Assembly: GCA_947088155.1 (NCBI GenBank)
Contig: CAMUFL010000002.1
Coordinates: forward strand, 1-64,000
Source of the DNA: an uncultured Gardnerella sp.
GTDB lineage: Bacteria; Actinomycetota; Actinomycetes; Actinomycetales; Bifidobacteriaceae
Reading direction: 5' to 3'
Length of the DNA: 64,000 nt
Shown: one piece after another, positions 1 to 8,331 of the stretch
Layout: the number at the start of each line of letters is the position of its first letter
Numbering within the stretch: position 1 is the stretch's first letter
Position numbers and translations under genes: made by a program
Notes under the pieces: generated by a model
What the model was told of the DNA's origin: nothing
The model's input: the letters and a program-made list of their open reading frames with translations, nothing else
The model's database searches: none

Positions 1-42
1 GATTTTAGCTTGTACTCCATGTTTTATACTACGTTTTTCCAT
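1..42 (-). CDS. 5' end of an unidentified gene (partial)
   Basis: Fourteen codons can be read on the minus strand (MEKRSIKHGVQAKI) before the window ends. The ATG is preceded by a clear GAGGAG-type ribosome binding site at about 48-54. That is too little to identify the product. Two LacI-family operator-like palindromes lie 110-170 bases upstream together with a plausible promoter, so a carbohydrate-related gene is a reasonable guess, but this is inference from the regulatory sites only. Confidence 0.6.
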   Translation of the reverse strand, partial: MEKRSIKHGVQAKI

Positions 43-152
43 ATACTCCTCTCGTTGGAGAAAAACAGCACTATGCAACCATGCATAAGAGCCTCTGTGC
101 AATATTATTCTCAATGAGCAGCTTCATCAGCGCTGAATAGAATCCGCAAATT

Positions 153-170
153 GAGATAACGTTCCCGCAA
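153..170 (-). promoter_or_regulatory. LacI-family operator-like site, distal to promoter
   Basis: An imperfect palindrome centred on AACGTT (TGAGATAACGTTCCCGCA on the plus strand). It shares the centre and the GCA edge with the perfect palindrome at 196-213. Two copies about 43 bases apart, roughly four helical turns, would allow cooperative or looped repressor binding. Confidence 0.5.
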
Positions 171-195
171 TTGTTGGTTTTTTCAACTTACCTCA

Positions 196-213
196 TGCGG
201 TAACGTTACCGCA
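196..213 (-). promoter_or_regulatory. Perfect LacI-family operator-like palindrome
   Basis: The site TGCGGTAACGTTACCGCA is a perfect 18-base palindrome with a central CG step, typical of LacI/GalR-family operators. It begins directly after the candidate -10 box at 214-219 on the minus strand, so a bound repressor would cover the transcription start of the gene leaving the left edge. Confidence 0.65.
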
Positions 214-242
214 ACTATAACATTTTGCTAGACCGAACACAA
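214..242 (-). promoter_or_regulatory. Candidate sigma-70-type promoter
   Basis: On the minus strand TTGTGT (237-242) is followed after 17 bases by TATAGT (214-219). The spacing is ideal and both boxes are recognisable. It points toward the partial gene at the left end and abuts the operator palindrome at 196-213. Confidence 0.5.
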
Positions 243-322
243 GGGGAACACGCTAAAAAAATTACTTTTCATGCACTGCGTTATCTTGAATTAAACGCAA
301 CATTAAAAAACACAACACTTAT

Positions 323-787
323 CTAACGTTGATGCGCAAAAAAGTTTCGCAAGAGTTGAGCACACTCAGATTCGCATACTGAACCAATAACTTCCGGATA
401 TGAGCCTACGTGGCTATCTCGTAAAATATCCCATACCGACCCGCAAGCACCCAATTTTGCGTCCCACGCGCCAAAAATTACGCACTTAAGTCGAGTTTGC
501 AAAATTGCGCCAGCACACATTGGGCAAGGCTCAAGAGTTACTACAAGTGTGCAGTCAGATAAATTCCAAGATTTGCGCGAAGAAGCAGCAGATTTCATAG
601 CAAGAACTTCCGCATGAGCTAAGGGGTCATGCATTTCCTCGCGTAAATTTGCTCCGCGGCCAATAATATTTCCGTCGCCGTCAAGCACAACTGCCCCAAC
701 TGGAACTTCTCCAGCCTTAGCCGCTTCTGCAGCCAATCGTAACGCTTCTTTCATTGCGTAAGTAACGGAATCATCGTTTTTATTCAT
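323..787 (-). CDS. tadA: tRNA-specific adenosine deaminase
   Basis: TadA deaminates adenosine 34 of tRNA-Arg(ACG) to inosine so that one tRNA can read several arginine codons. The 154-residue length is normal for the family. The zinc site is intact: HAE at residues 58-60 gives the zinc histidine and the proton-shuttling glutamate, and PCPMC at 87-91 gives the two zinc cysteines. The gene is followed on the same strand by nothing but the LacI-operator intergenic region. The ribosome binding site is weak. The alternative, cytosine or guanine deaminase, is less likely because the LEPCPMCAGAI segment is typical of TadA. Confidence 0.93.
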   Translation of the reverse strand: MNKNDDSVTYAMKEALRLAAEAAKAGEVPVGAVVLDGDGNIIGRGANLREEMHDPLAHAEVLAMKSAASSRKSWNLSDCTLVVTLEPCPMCAGAILQTRLKCVIFGAWDAKLGACGSVWDILRDSHVGSYPEVIGSVCESECAQLLRNFFAHQR

Positions 788-838
788 AAAATCGGCTCAC
801 ACAATCAACTCACACAATCAACTAACAAATCGCAACTG

Positions 839-1618
839 CTACAAAAGCCCCGACGTAATATCGTGAAGCAAGAACCACTTGCGAATATCACCAAGTTCTT
901 CCATATGCACAGCATGATCAAGACCGCGATACCGCTTCTCCTCCAACCACGTGTGCTCTTCAAGCCAAGCGGCCGCTGCAGAAAATTCGTAAGGCGGAAT
1001 CACAGCATCTTCTAAACCGTAGCCGAAAAATACAGGAGTATTGCGCTCAGCTAAATCGTCATCTTTCAAAGCAATTTCGTCTGCAGAAGCAGGAACATTA
1101 GGAGCTATGAACCCGGAAAGCGCAACGGATGCGCGATAGCGTGCAGGATTTAAGCGCAATAAATGAACTGCGAGCGCTGCTCCCTGCGAAAAACCAAATG
1201 GAACGACATCTCGATTTTCGGGAATATTCGCACACACCCACTCGTCTATTGCTGCTGCAGCAGCGTACATGTCGTAATCTAAATCTTCTCGCTGCGGCAC
1301 AGCGTCATGGAACCAGCTGTACGCGCCTTCGGCAAGTTTAAGCGGAGCGCGTAGTGCAATCGCATCGTTATAAGGCGCAACAATTCTCAGCAAATCTAGC
1401 AAGTCTTCTTCGTTAGATCCCCAACCGTGCAATAACAGCAGCAATGGGTGCGTTGGGTGCGCGGCAGCATTACCTTGTGAATACTGTGCGTGCGTTACTT
1501 TTAGCGGATCTCCAAAGCGACCTGGTATAACATGAGATTCGCGACCAATATGCGGTTCGTAAGAATTGATTTGCGCATTATTGCGATTTGGTTCATCGTT
1601 AGTAGACATAGTAGTCAT
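839..1618 (-). CDS. Phospholipase/carboxylesterase family alpha/beta hydrolase
   Basis: An alpha/beta hydrolase of the phospholipase/carboxylesterase (Abhydrolase_2) family, probably a cytoplasmic esterase; the natural substrate cannot be told. Near the N-terminus the strand LLLLLHGWG carries the oxyanion-hole HG motif. GFSQGAAL is the nucleophile elbow with the catalytic serine, and the C-terminal LDHAVH supplies the histidine. The frame is open further upstream to 1675, but I chose the ATG at 1618 (259 residues) because GGCGGTGATGCA precedes it as a ribosome binding site. It lies 51 bases upstream of tadA on the same strand and may be co-transcribed with it. Confidence 0.85.
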   Translation of the reverse strand: MTTMSTNDEPNRNNAQINSYEPHIGRESHVIPGRFGDPLKVTHAQYSQGNAAAHPTHPLLLLLHGWGSNEEDLLDLLRIVAPYNDAIALRAPLKLAEGAYSWFHDAVPQREDLDYDMYAAAAAIDEWVCANIPENRDVVPFGFSQGAALAVHLLRLNPARYRASVALSGFIAPNVPASADEIALKDDDLAERNTPVFFGYGLEDAVIPPYEFSAAAAWLEEHTWLEEKRYRGLDHAVHMEELGDIRKWFLLHDITSGLL

Positions 1619-1675
1619 TGCATCACCGCCGCTTGTAATACATAAAATTTGCGAAATACTTGCAGTTACTTGCAC

Positions 1676-1708
1676 TTATTTGCACATTATTTGCACATTA
1701 TTTGCACA
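1676..1708. repeat. Three perfect 11-bp tandem repeats
   Basis: TTATTTGCACA occurs three times head to tail at 1676-1686, 1687-1697 and 1698-1708, with a decayed copy just to the left. It sits between the carboxylesterase gene and the tRNA-Leu terminator. Confidence 0.85.
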
Positions 1709-1756
1709 AAAGGCCGGAATCGTAAGAGGCAAAACCCTTGCTATTCCAGCCTTTTT
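1708..1756 (-). terminator. Terminator after tRNA-Leu
   Basis: On the minus strand AAAAGGCTGGAAT pairs with ATTCCGGCCTTTT across a short inner stem, with one G-T wobble. The hairpin begins 7 bases after the tRNA 3' end and ends in a T stretch. Confidence 0.75.
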
Positions 1757-1762
1757 GACGAG

Positions 1763-1845
1763 TGCGAACGGCGGGACTTGAACCCGCACGAGCATACGCT
1801 CACTGCCACCTGAAGACAGCGCGTCTACCATTCCGCCACGTTCGC
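1763..1845 (-). tRNA. tRNA-Leu(CAG)
   Basis: Acceptor arms GCGAACG (5' end at 1845) and CGTTCGC pair over seven bases, with discriminator A at 1763. The anticodon stem CTGTC/GGCAG encloses loop TTCAGGT, giving anticodon CAG. The T arm carries GGTTCAAGTCC. The long variable arm is expected for leucine tRNAs. CCA is not encoded. A terminator follows directly. Confidence 0.95.
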
Positions 1846-1938
1846 ATACAAAGTGCAAGGCTATCATATTTGATATAAATTCGCAATATTTAGCCTAGCA
1901 TTTTGTGCTTTACTTGGAACTTTTGTTCAAAACTGCTC

Positions 1939-3264
1939 TCAGCCTTTTGAACCGTTTTCATAGTAATGCGCAAGAGTCTCATCACGGAACTCTTCAAAAT
2001 ATCCGCCGTCAATAGATGCACGAATATCGTCAAGTAATTTCACGAAGAAACGTTCGTTATGAATTGTTGCAAGCGTAAATCCATTCATTTCACTAGCACG
2101 CAATAAATGATCCACATACATTCTGGAATAATGAGTGCAAGTGTAGCAATCGCAACCTTCTTCAAGCGGACGCTGATCATGCTTAAACTCTGCGCGCTTA
2201 ACGTTGTATCGCCCATGACGAGTAAAAATTGCGCCATTTCTTCCGCAGCGAGCTGGAGCAACACAGTCGAAAGTATCTCCACCGTTTTCAACGCAAGCAA
2301 AAATGTCATCTACTGCAGCAATACCAAGCACATGTCGAGGCCTATTTTCCGGCATCGCGTCACAAATCCATGCGCAAGTATCACCAATAATTCGCTTTTC
2401 AATAGCGCCACCAATACCTACGCCATCAAAATCTAAAGAAGCAATCTGCTCAGCCGCATGCCTACGCAAATCCTCATAATTCGCGCCCTGCACAACACCA
2501 TACAATGCCTGATACGGCTTACCAACGCGCTCCTCAGTCAGACGCTGATGCTCAGCAACGCAACGCTTTGCCCAGCGGAAAGTGCGCTCAACAGACTCTT
2601 CTTGATACCGACGAGTATTCATTAAAGTAGTAAGCTCATCGAAAGCAAACATAATATCCGCACCAAGCTTGTGCTGAATTCCCATAGAAATTTCGGCACT
2701 AAAGCGATGCCTGGCTCCGTTAAGAGGGGACTTAAAAGTTACGCCGTCTTCATCAACGAAAGCCATACGCTCCTTACCAGCTGCAATAACGTCATCCGAC
2801 TTCATGCCGGTAACATCCATTGCAAGCGTCTTTTTAAAGCCAGCGCCGAGAGATAGAACCTGGAAACCGCCAGAATCCGTAAAAGTTGGCTTATCCCAGT
2901 TCATAAACCTTCCCAAACCGCCAGCTTCGTCAAGAACGTCCGCACCAGGACGCTCGTACAAGTGAAAAGCGTTAGAAAGCATGCACTGAGCGCCCAAATC
3001 TTTAATACTTTCAGGCAATACAGCTTTCATCGCAGCTTGAGTTGCAACCGGCACAAATGCTGGAGTTTGAATATCTCCGTGAGGAGTATGAATTACGCCA
3101 GTGCGCCCGTAGCGAGCGCCGTCACGGCCTTTACCTTCAGCAGTGCTAGAAAGTCGCGTTTTAGTTGTAAAAGAAAATTCTTTGCGGTCACCAGGCTTCC
3201 CAGGCTCAGCTCCGCGTGGATGTTCAAGAAGACTTATCATATCCTTTACTTTATTAGAAGGCAT
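1939..3264 (-). CDS. tgt: Queuine/preQ1 tRNA-ribosyltransferase
   Basis: Tgt exchanges guanine 34 for a queuosine precursor in GUN-anticodon tRNAs. The sequence shows FTDSGGFQV, the active-site region, and near the C-terminus CDCYTCTHYSR followed by a later His, which together form the structural zinc site (three Cys and one His). The protein is about 440 residues, somewhat longer than the usual 370-390 because of an N-terminal extension. An upstream TTG at 3279 would add five residues; neither start has a strong ribosome binding site and I prefer the ATG at 3264. No queuosine synthesis genes are nearby, so salvage of queuine is possible but unproven. Confidence 0.92.
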   Translation of the reverse strand: MPSNKVKDMISLLEHPRGAEPGKPGDRKEFSFTTKTRLSSTAEGKGRDGARYGRTGVIHTPHGDIQTPAFVPVATQAAMKAVLPESIKDLGAQCMLSNAFHLYERPGADVLDEAGGLGRFMNWDKPTFTDSGGFQVLSLGAGFKKTLAMDVTGMKSDDVIAAGKERMAFVDEDGVTFKSPLNGARHRFSAEISMGIQHKLGADIMFAFDELTTLMNTRRYQEESVERTFRWAKRCVAEHQRLTEERVGKPYQALYGVVQGANYEDLRRHAAEQIASLDFDGVGIGGAIEKRIIGDTCAWICDAMPENRPRHVLGIAAVDDIFACVENGGDTFDCVAPARCGRNGAIFTRHGRYNVKRAEFKHDQRPLEEGCDCYTCTHYSRMYVDHLLRASEMNGFTLATIHNERFFVKLLDDIRASIDGGYFEEFRDETLAHYYENGSKG

Positions 3265-3350
3265 GACGATAACTTTCAATAAACTTACTGGCGAACAATT
3301 AACAGCATGGTTTATTATGGTGTTTTAAGAGTCTTTTGTAAGGAGGATGA

Positions 3351-5024
3351 ATGGCTGACGATATGTACGGTGCAAATCAGCAAGAATCCAATGAAAATGC
3401 GAATAATGCGTACTACAATCCGCAAGAACAACCGCAAACTAAGCATCAAACGCAACCGAGAATGACGCAAAGCTACAGCCCAGCGCCAGAATTTGGCGCA
3501 TACGGACCAGCTAATACAAGTAATAATGAAAACGCAGATTCTCCTACAAATCAGTCTGGTGAAAATGCACAATCTAACCCATATTTTGCGTCACCTGATT
3601 CTTACGACGAACAATCAGATTCAAATAATATTTTTGGAAATCCTTACGAATTAAAAGAAAATTCAAACTCGAATAATGGCGAACAGCCTAACATGCACTC
3701 TAGCGACCACACAAGCAACGGTGCAAATTCGCCACGAAACGCACAAAAATCAGGAACAATTCCACCTATTTTTATCTCGATAATATCTGCGTCAGTTTCT
3801 GCAATAGTTTGCGTTATAGTTATGGCTTTTGCGATTTCGCAAGGATTGCTTGCTCTTCCGCAATACGATTCCTTATCTCGCGTTGGTTCGAATACTTCAG
3901 GCCCAGGAACAGCAAGTATTAAAGGCGGTCAAGCTCCAGATTGGAAGAATGTTGCCCGCAACGTTTCTGGATCTGTTGTTTCTATTCAAACGCAATTAGA
4001 AAAAGGCATGAGCAAAGGTTCTGGCGTAATAACCGACGCTAGAGGTTATATTGTAACCAATAACCACGTAATTGCAGGCGCAAAACAAATTCAGGCTACA
4101 CTTTCTAACGGCCAAATGTATTCAGCAAAAGTAGTTGGAACTGACAAAACAACCGATTTGGCAGTGCTTAAGATTGATAATCTGCCAAACAATTTCAAAA
4201 CTGCGCAATTTGCCAATTCAGATTTACTAGCTGTTGGCGAACCTGTTATGGCAATCGGCAATCCGCTTGGTTATGACGACACCGCTACTACCGGCATTGT
4301 TTCTGCATTGAACCGCCCGGTATCTGTTATGGACGACCAAAGCCGTTCTGAAATCGTAACTAATGCTGTACAAATTGACGCGGCTATTAACCCAGGCAAT
4401 TCTGGCGGCCCAACATTTAACGCAGCAGGCCAGATTATTGGTATTAATTCTTCCATTGCAGCCACTTCTGCACAGTCTGGCACAGCTGGTTCTATTGGTA
4501 TCGGATTTGCAATTCCAGCTAATTTAGTAAAGCGTGTAGTTTCTGAAATCATAAAAAATGGTTCAGTTAAACACGTAGCTTTGGGAATTATGATTAAGAG
4601 TGTAGCTGTTGAATCTAACGGCATAACTCGCGGAGGTGCTCAGGTTGTTTCTGTAAACCAAGGCACTCCTGCAGCCAGAGCTGGATTGAAAGCTAACGAT
4701 ACAATTGTGGCATTCGACGATAAGCCTGTGACAAATAATTACGCACTACTTGGATATGTGCGAGCAACAGCTTTCAAAGAAAACGCCACACTTACGGTAG
4801 TCCGCGGCGGAAATACGCTGAAATTAAATGTAAAGTTTGACCAAGAAGAAGCCAAAGTTGCCGGCATGAATCGTCAAGAAAATCGAACAAATAAGAATCA
4901 AAAGCAACTCAATCCTCGTAAGCGCAAAAGCGACTCCGACGATGACGATGACTTGCAGCAGCGAGGAGACGACGACGGAGATGGAGATGACGGCGGCATC
5001 TTTGATCCGTTTGGCTTCTGGTAA
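3351..5024 (+). CDS. HtrA/DegP-like trypsin-family serine protease with PDZ domain
   Basis: An envelope-anchored HtrA-type protease for surveillance of misfolded extracytoplasmic proteins. The order is a long Asn/Gln/Ser-rich disordered N-terminus (1-135), one membrane segment (about 139-165), a trypsin-like domain with triad His239 (NNHV), Asp269 (TTDLAVL) and Ser351 (GNSGGP), a PDZ domain (about 400-495), and a strongly acidic Asp-rich tail ending in FDPFGFW. The start has an excellent ribosome binding site, AAGGAGG. It is divergent from tgt, and a terminator follows at 5076. The acidic tail with its aromatic end is unusual for HtrA proteins and could be a binding segment; this is inference. 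Confidence 0.92.
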   Translation: MADDMYGANQQESNENANNAYYNPQEQPQTKHQTQPRMTQSYSPAPEFGAYGPANTSNNENADSPTNQSGENAQSNPYFASPDSYDEQSDSNNIFGNPYELKENSNSNNGEQPNMHSSDHTSNGANSPRNAQKSGTIPPIFISIISASVSAIVCVIVMAFAISQGLLALPQYDSLSRVGSNTSGPGTASIKGGQAPDWKNVARNVSGSVVSIQTQLEKGMSKGSGVITDARGYIVTNNHVIAGAKQIQATLSNGQMYSAKVVGTDKTTDLAVLKIDNLPNNFKTAQFANSDLLAVGEPVMAIGNPLGYDDTATTGIVSALNRPVSVMDDQSRSEIVTNAVQIDAAINPGNSGGPTFNAAGQIIGINSSIAATSAQSGTAGSIGIGFAIPANLVKRVVSEIIKNGSVKHVALGIMIKSVAVESNGITRGGAQVVSVNQGTPAARAGLKANDTIVAFDDKPVTNNYALLGYVRATAFKENATLTVVRGGNTLKLNVKFDQEEAKVAGMNRQENRTNKNQKQLNPRKRKSDSDDDDDLQQRGDDDGDGDDGGIFDPFGFW

Positions 5025-5075
5025 ATTGAGAAGCACGCGCATATAAGCACGCGCAAGTAAGTACACGCAGATAAG

Positions 5076-5120
5076 TACGCTCCGACTGTAAGATACGACT
5101 TACATCGGAGCGTATTTATT
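5076..5120 (+). terminator. Strong terminator after the HtrA-type gene
   Basis: TACGCTCCGA...CTTACA-TCGGAGCGTA forms a long stem at 5076-5114 with a six-base loop, followed by a T-rich run. Because of the flanking AT-rich sequence it may serve both strands. Confidence 0.85.
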
Positions 5121-5122
5121 TA

Positions 5123-5154
5123 TTTATTCATTTATTCATTTATTCATTTATTCA
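5123..5154. repeat. Four perfect 8-bp tandem repeats (TTTATTCA)
   Basis: TTTATTCA is repeated four times at 5123-5154. The last unit contains the TGA stop codon (5152-5154) of the minus-strand membrane protein gene, so changes in copy number would alter the 3' untranslated region and not the reading frame. Confidence 0.9.
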
Positions 5155-6879
5155 TTTAGTTTTAACGTTACTTTTGCGCTCATAAACCGTAACTTTTCCT
5201 TCAGAAGTGCTCGCCTTCCAAGAAGATTTAGTTTGCGCAATAACATGAGGCGTATAATGCTCAATATTGTAATCTAGTGCAACAAAGTAGTACCACGGCT
5301 CGCTTGATTCTGTTACAAAGAATTGAGGTTCTTTTTTAGCTTTACAAGCTGATATTTCACTCCACGCTTGATCCTCAGAAGGACGCTCGTTAGTAATAAA
5401 CGAACTGTTTTTATAGCTACAATCAATAAGATTCTTTGCAAAATAAGGATTCGCGGTAATAAGCTGCCAAGAATATTGGTGAACATCTTCAAATTCTGGG
5501 GAAATAGTATTACCGTTGCTATCTACTTTTTCGTATTGATGCAACCAAGAAGTTACAAAACGCTTATTTTCTGCGTGGTTGCGTTGAATGAATTGCGTAA
5601 GTGCGCGAGAAGCAGAATAGTCAAACATAATATCGTTTACGCAAGCAAACGCATTCCAAATCAAACCTGGAAACAGCAGAACGGCAATAAGAACACAATT
5701 AATCGTTCGCTTGCTGGCAGATATTTTATTCCCAACAATTATTCTCCCGTTAGCAAAATTAATATTATTCAAAGTAGAAATAAACTTAAGCAACTTAGCA
5801 AATATTGGCGGAATATCACGAGAATCAAGAGGTTGCTTCGCTACATAAATCCACAATTGCGCAAGGAAAAATACAAAAACAATGCCCGCGTGATGCAAAG
5901 TAAAATACTGCGTTGAAATAATAGCAAAAGTTAAATAAGGAAGAATAAGAGATACCAGCATTCCCCTACGTTTTGCAAGAAGAATAGCAAAAGCCCAAAT
6001 AAGTAGCGAAATAAACACGCAAATAATAGTTGGAAATATTCCTAAAGACATTCTGCGCAAAGAAACGTCGCCAGCAAAAGAAGTAAACATACTTTCTGAT
6101 GGAACTACAAAAATAAATGATAAGAACTTAACAATACGCGAATTACCATCAAATGTTGCGCGCGCACCAAAAGCGTTAGATGCAGGCCAAATGCAAACAA
6201 TACTAGCAACACCAACGAATGCGAGAAGTAGCCAACTGAGCAAACGATTTATGTCAGAAAATATTGCACAAAAAGCGCGCTTAATTCCAGTAATCTGCAC
6301 GCTTCGCACAATCCAAGCTAAAGCAAAACCTGCAGCAAGCGCAATTCCGTAGGCACTAACTACGCACATAAGCATAAGACTTAACGCAAGTTTCCAAGTA
6401 TAAGCAGGCTTAGAATCCGCTTGTTTCCAGTAATGCGCAACCATTAGCAAAGAAAGGCACAGCAATGCGTAAGGGCGCGATGTAACGCCGTATTGGAAGC
6501 AAAGAAAATAAGTAAATGGCAGAAGTGCAATAGTAAGGCGATTAAAAGGGGCGCGGAAAATCAGGAATCCACCTAAAAGCGCAGCACACAAAAGTTGCAC
6601 GCCTTTAAGACCAATTTCGTATGGAACGCCCGTTTTTGCCGGTATAGAAAGTAGAAGGGTCCAAAGAGGAGGATGCCCTTCGTAGTGCGGGCGAAGCGTT
6701 AGCAAATCAGTAAAGGACGAGTCGCGCGCAATCAACCAACTTTGTGCTTCATCAAACCAAGGTTCGTGAAAGCACATTACAACAACAACTACAGCAAGAT
6801 ACGCTACAAAAGTAAGTATGCGAGAATATTCTTTCAAAAATTTAATTAGCGAATGCTGAGATTTAATAGTATCTTTCAT
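5152..6879 (-). CDS. Polytopic membrane protein, GT-C glycosyltransferase-like
   Basis: A 575-residue integral membrane protein with about ten hydrophobic segments and a C-terminal soluble part. After the first membrane segment it has HEPWFDEAQSW, an acidic motif in the first outer loop typical of the GT-C superfamily (dolichyl-phosphate-mannose mannosyltransferase-like), and then a conserved-looking GHPPLW loop. It may transfer a sugar from a lipid-phosphate donor to an envelope acceptor; substrate and donor are unknown. The start has AAGG upstream. It stands alone between terminators. Another polytopic transferase fold cannot be excluded. Confidence 0.75.
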   Translation of the reverse strand: MKDTIKSQHSLIKFLKEYSRILTFVAYLAVVVVVMCFHEPWFDEAQSWLIARDSSFTDLLTLRPHYEGHPPLWTLLLSIPAKTGVPYEIGLKGVQLLCAALLGGFLIFRAPFNRLTIALLPFTYFLCFQYGVTSRPYALLCLSLLMVAHYWKQADSKPAYTWKLALSLMLMCVVSAYGIALAAGFALAWIVRSVQITGIKRAFCAIFSDINRLLSWLLLAFVGVASIVCIWPASNAFGARATFDGNSRIVKFLSFIFVVPSESMFTSFAGDVSLRRMSLGIFPTIICVFISLLIWAFAILLAKRRGMLVSLILPYLTFAIISTQYFTLHHAGIVFVFFLAQLWIYVAKQPLDSRDIPPIFAKLLKFISTLNNINFANGRIIVGNKISASKRTINCVLIAVLLFPGLIWNAFACVNDIMFDYSASRALTQFIQRNHAENKRFVTSWLHQYEKVDSNGNTISPEFEDVHQYSWQLITANPYFAKNLIDCSYKNSSFITNERPSEDQAWSEISACKAKKEPQFFVTESSEPWYYFVALDYNIEHYTPHVIAQTKSSWKASTSEGKVTVYERKSNVKTK

Positions 6880-6887
6880 AATTGCCT

Positions 6888-6916
6888 TAGTTTTATTCGC
6901 CCTAGTTTTATTCGCC
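6888..6916. repeat. Two tandem 14-bp direct repeats upstream of the GT-C-like gene
   Basis: TAGTTTTATTCGCC occurs at 6888-6901 and 6903-6916, separated by one base. It lies just upstream of the start region of the minus-strand membrane protein gene. Confidence 0.75.
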
Positions 6917-6930
6917 TTTATAAAATCACA

Positions 6931-6968
6931 AAAACGAAATCACGCCCGCACTTTGGCGAGCGTGATTT
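6931..6968 (-). terminator. Terminator after rlmB
   Basis: AAATCACGC (6937-6945) pairs perfectly with GCGTGATTT (6960-6968). On the minus strand the stem is followed by CGTTTTTG. It begins 15 bases after the rlmB stop codon. Confidence 0.8.
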
Positions 6969-6982
6969 TACAGAAACTAATT

Positions 6983-7978
6983 TTAGTTTTGCTTTTCTGC
7001 CGCCAAACGACGAGCGTTAGCAACAGCATACAAGCTAATTCCGGCAGCAACCGAAGCGTTAAGTGACTCAACTGCGCTAGAAATTGGGATTCCTGCAATA
7101 GCATCGCACACTTCGCGAGTAAGACGGCTCATACCCTTGCCTTCAGATCCAAGAACCACAACTAACGGATCAGTTTCAAAACCTGTTTCACCAACGAGCT
7201 TATCTCCGCCGCCATCAAGGCCGATTGCGTACCAGCCGCGTTCTCGCAATCCTTGAATTGCCTTATTCAAATTCACAACTCGCGCAACTGGCAAATGCGC
7301 TGCAGCACCGGCAGAAACTTTCCACGCAGCAGCCGTTACAGAAGCACTCCTGCGCTCCGGCAAAATAACGCCATTAGCACCAAAAGCTGCAGCCGAACGA
7401 ATAACAGCACCCAAATTTTGCGGATCAGTCACGCCGTCCAAAGCAATAAACAGCGGACGAGCACTAATGCGAGCGGCTGCAGAATCGGCGGCCTCCATTG
7501 CGCGAGACTTCTTTTCAGCACGCTCAACCAGCTCTTGCAAAGAGTAATATTGGTATGGCTGCACCTTCAAAATAATGCCCTGATGGTTACTGGAACGAGC
7601 AATTCGATCCATTTCCAATCGGTCAGCTTCTAGCAAACGCAAGCCACGAAGTCCTGCAATCTTAACAATTTCCTGAGTGCGATCATCATGCTCAATTCTG
7701 CTTGCAACGTACAGCTGAATGCTAGGCACACCAACCCTAAGCGCCTCAAGCACAGCATTACGCCCAATAACTAACTCGTCAGAGTCGGACGCAAATTTAT
7801 CCACCCTTCGCCTTGCAGCCAATCTTGGATCAGCAAAAGTACGCTTTATAGCAGCTTTCTTAGCAAAATAAGCCTTGTGATATACGCGATCTTCAGCCTT
7901 TGGAGTAGGCCCCTTGCCGCGCAACGCATTGCGATGTTTTCCACCCGACCCCTTGGTCGGCCCTTTTTTCGTAGTCAT
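6983..7978 (-). CDS. rlmB: 23S rRNA (guanosine-2'-O)-methyltransferase, SpoU family
   Basis: A SPOUT-class methyltransferase likely to methylate the 2'-OH of G2251 in the ribosomal P loop. It has a basic N-terminal extension (1-60), a substrate-binding domain with VIGRNAVLEALR, and the C-terminal knotted domain with three family motifs: LDGVTDPQNLGAVIRSA, VVLGSEGKGM and SLNASVAAGI. A ribosome binding site, TAGGAG, directly precedes the ATG. The 331-residue length suits actinobacterial family members. A related role on tRNA is the main alternative. Confidence 0.9.
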   Translation of the reverse strand: MTTKKGPTKGSGGKHRNALRGKGPTPKAEDRVYHKAYFAKKAAIKRTFADPRLAARRRVDKFASDSDELVIGRNAVLEALRVGVPSIQLYVASRIEHDDRTQEIVKIAGLRGLRLLEADRLEMDRIARSSNHQGIILKVQPYQYYSLQELVERAEKKSRAMEAADSAAARISARPLFIALDGVTDPQNLGAVIRSAAAFGANGVILPERRSASVTAAAWKVSAGAAAHLPVARVVNLNKAIQGLRERGWYAIGLDGGGDKLVGETGFETDPLVVVLGSEGKGMSRLTREVCDAIAGIPISSAVESLNASVAAGISLYAVANARRLAAEKQN

Positions 7979-8331
7979 ACTCCTATTCTCACATACCCCC
8001 GTGGCATTGAGTTTGTTTCACGTTTTTCTAAACGTTAGCCATACTTTTAGCCCTACTTTGCGTCATACTTTTTTCGCACTACTTTTTTCTTTACTTTTCG
8101 CTTTACTTTTTTCGCACTACTTTTCGCACTACAACCTAATAGCGGCGAGTTGTATGACATAATAGAAAAGTACTTAATTTATTGCAGTGAACTTTCGCTT
8201 AACTAAATATGTTAATCAGCAAAAGTTGCGCAATATTCCACAACCGCGCAATAGTTACAGTACAAAGTGCTTGAAACTAGCATGCGTATTGCGATTATTG
8301 ACTACTCCGCGGCACTCCCAAGGGGGAAAAC
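7979..8331. other. 353-base intergenic region with degenerate repeats
   Basis: The region separates the divergent rlmB and P-type ATPase genes. Its left half is rich in degenerate copies of ACTTTTTTCGCACTAC. The right half is ordinary AT-rich sequence ending in the AAGGGGG ribosome binding site. I see no credible gene: the reading frame on the plus strand is a low-complexity product of the repeats. Confidence 0.6.
8067..8132. repeat. Direct repeats of a 20-bp unit
   Basis: ACTTTTTTCGCACTACTTTT occurs exactly at 8067-8086 and again at 8105-8124, followed by a shortened copy, with related T-rich and CGC-containing sequence in between. The repeats lie 90-150 bases upstream of rlmB. Confidence 0.8.

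Noticed and set aside
1676..1867. Open frame across tRNA-Leu
   Set aside because: It is translated tRNA sequence, a common artefact.
7914..8162. Hydrophobic 82-codon frame beginning antisense to rlmB
   Set aside because: The product is a repetitive translation of the T-rich repeats and has no ribosome binding site.
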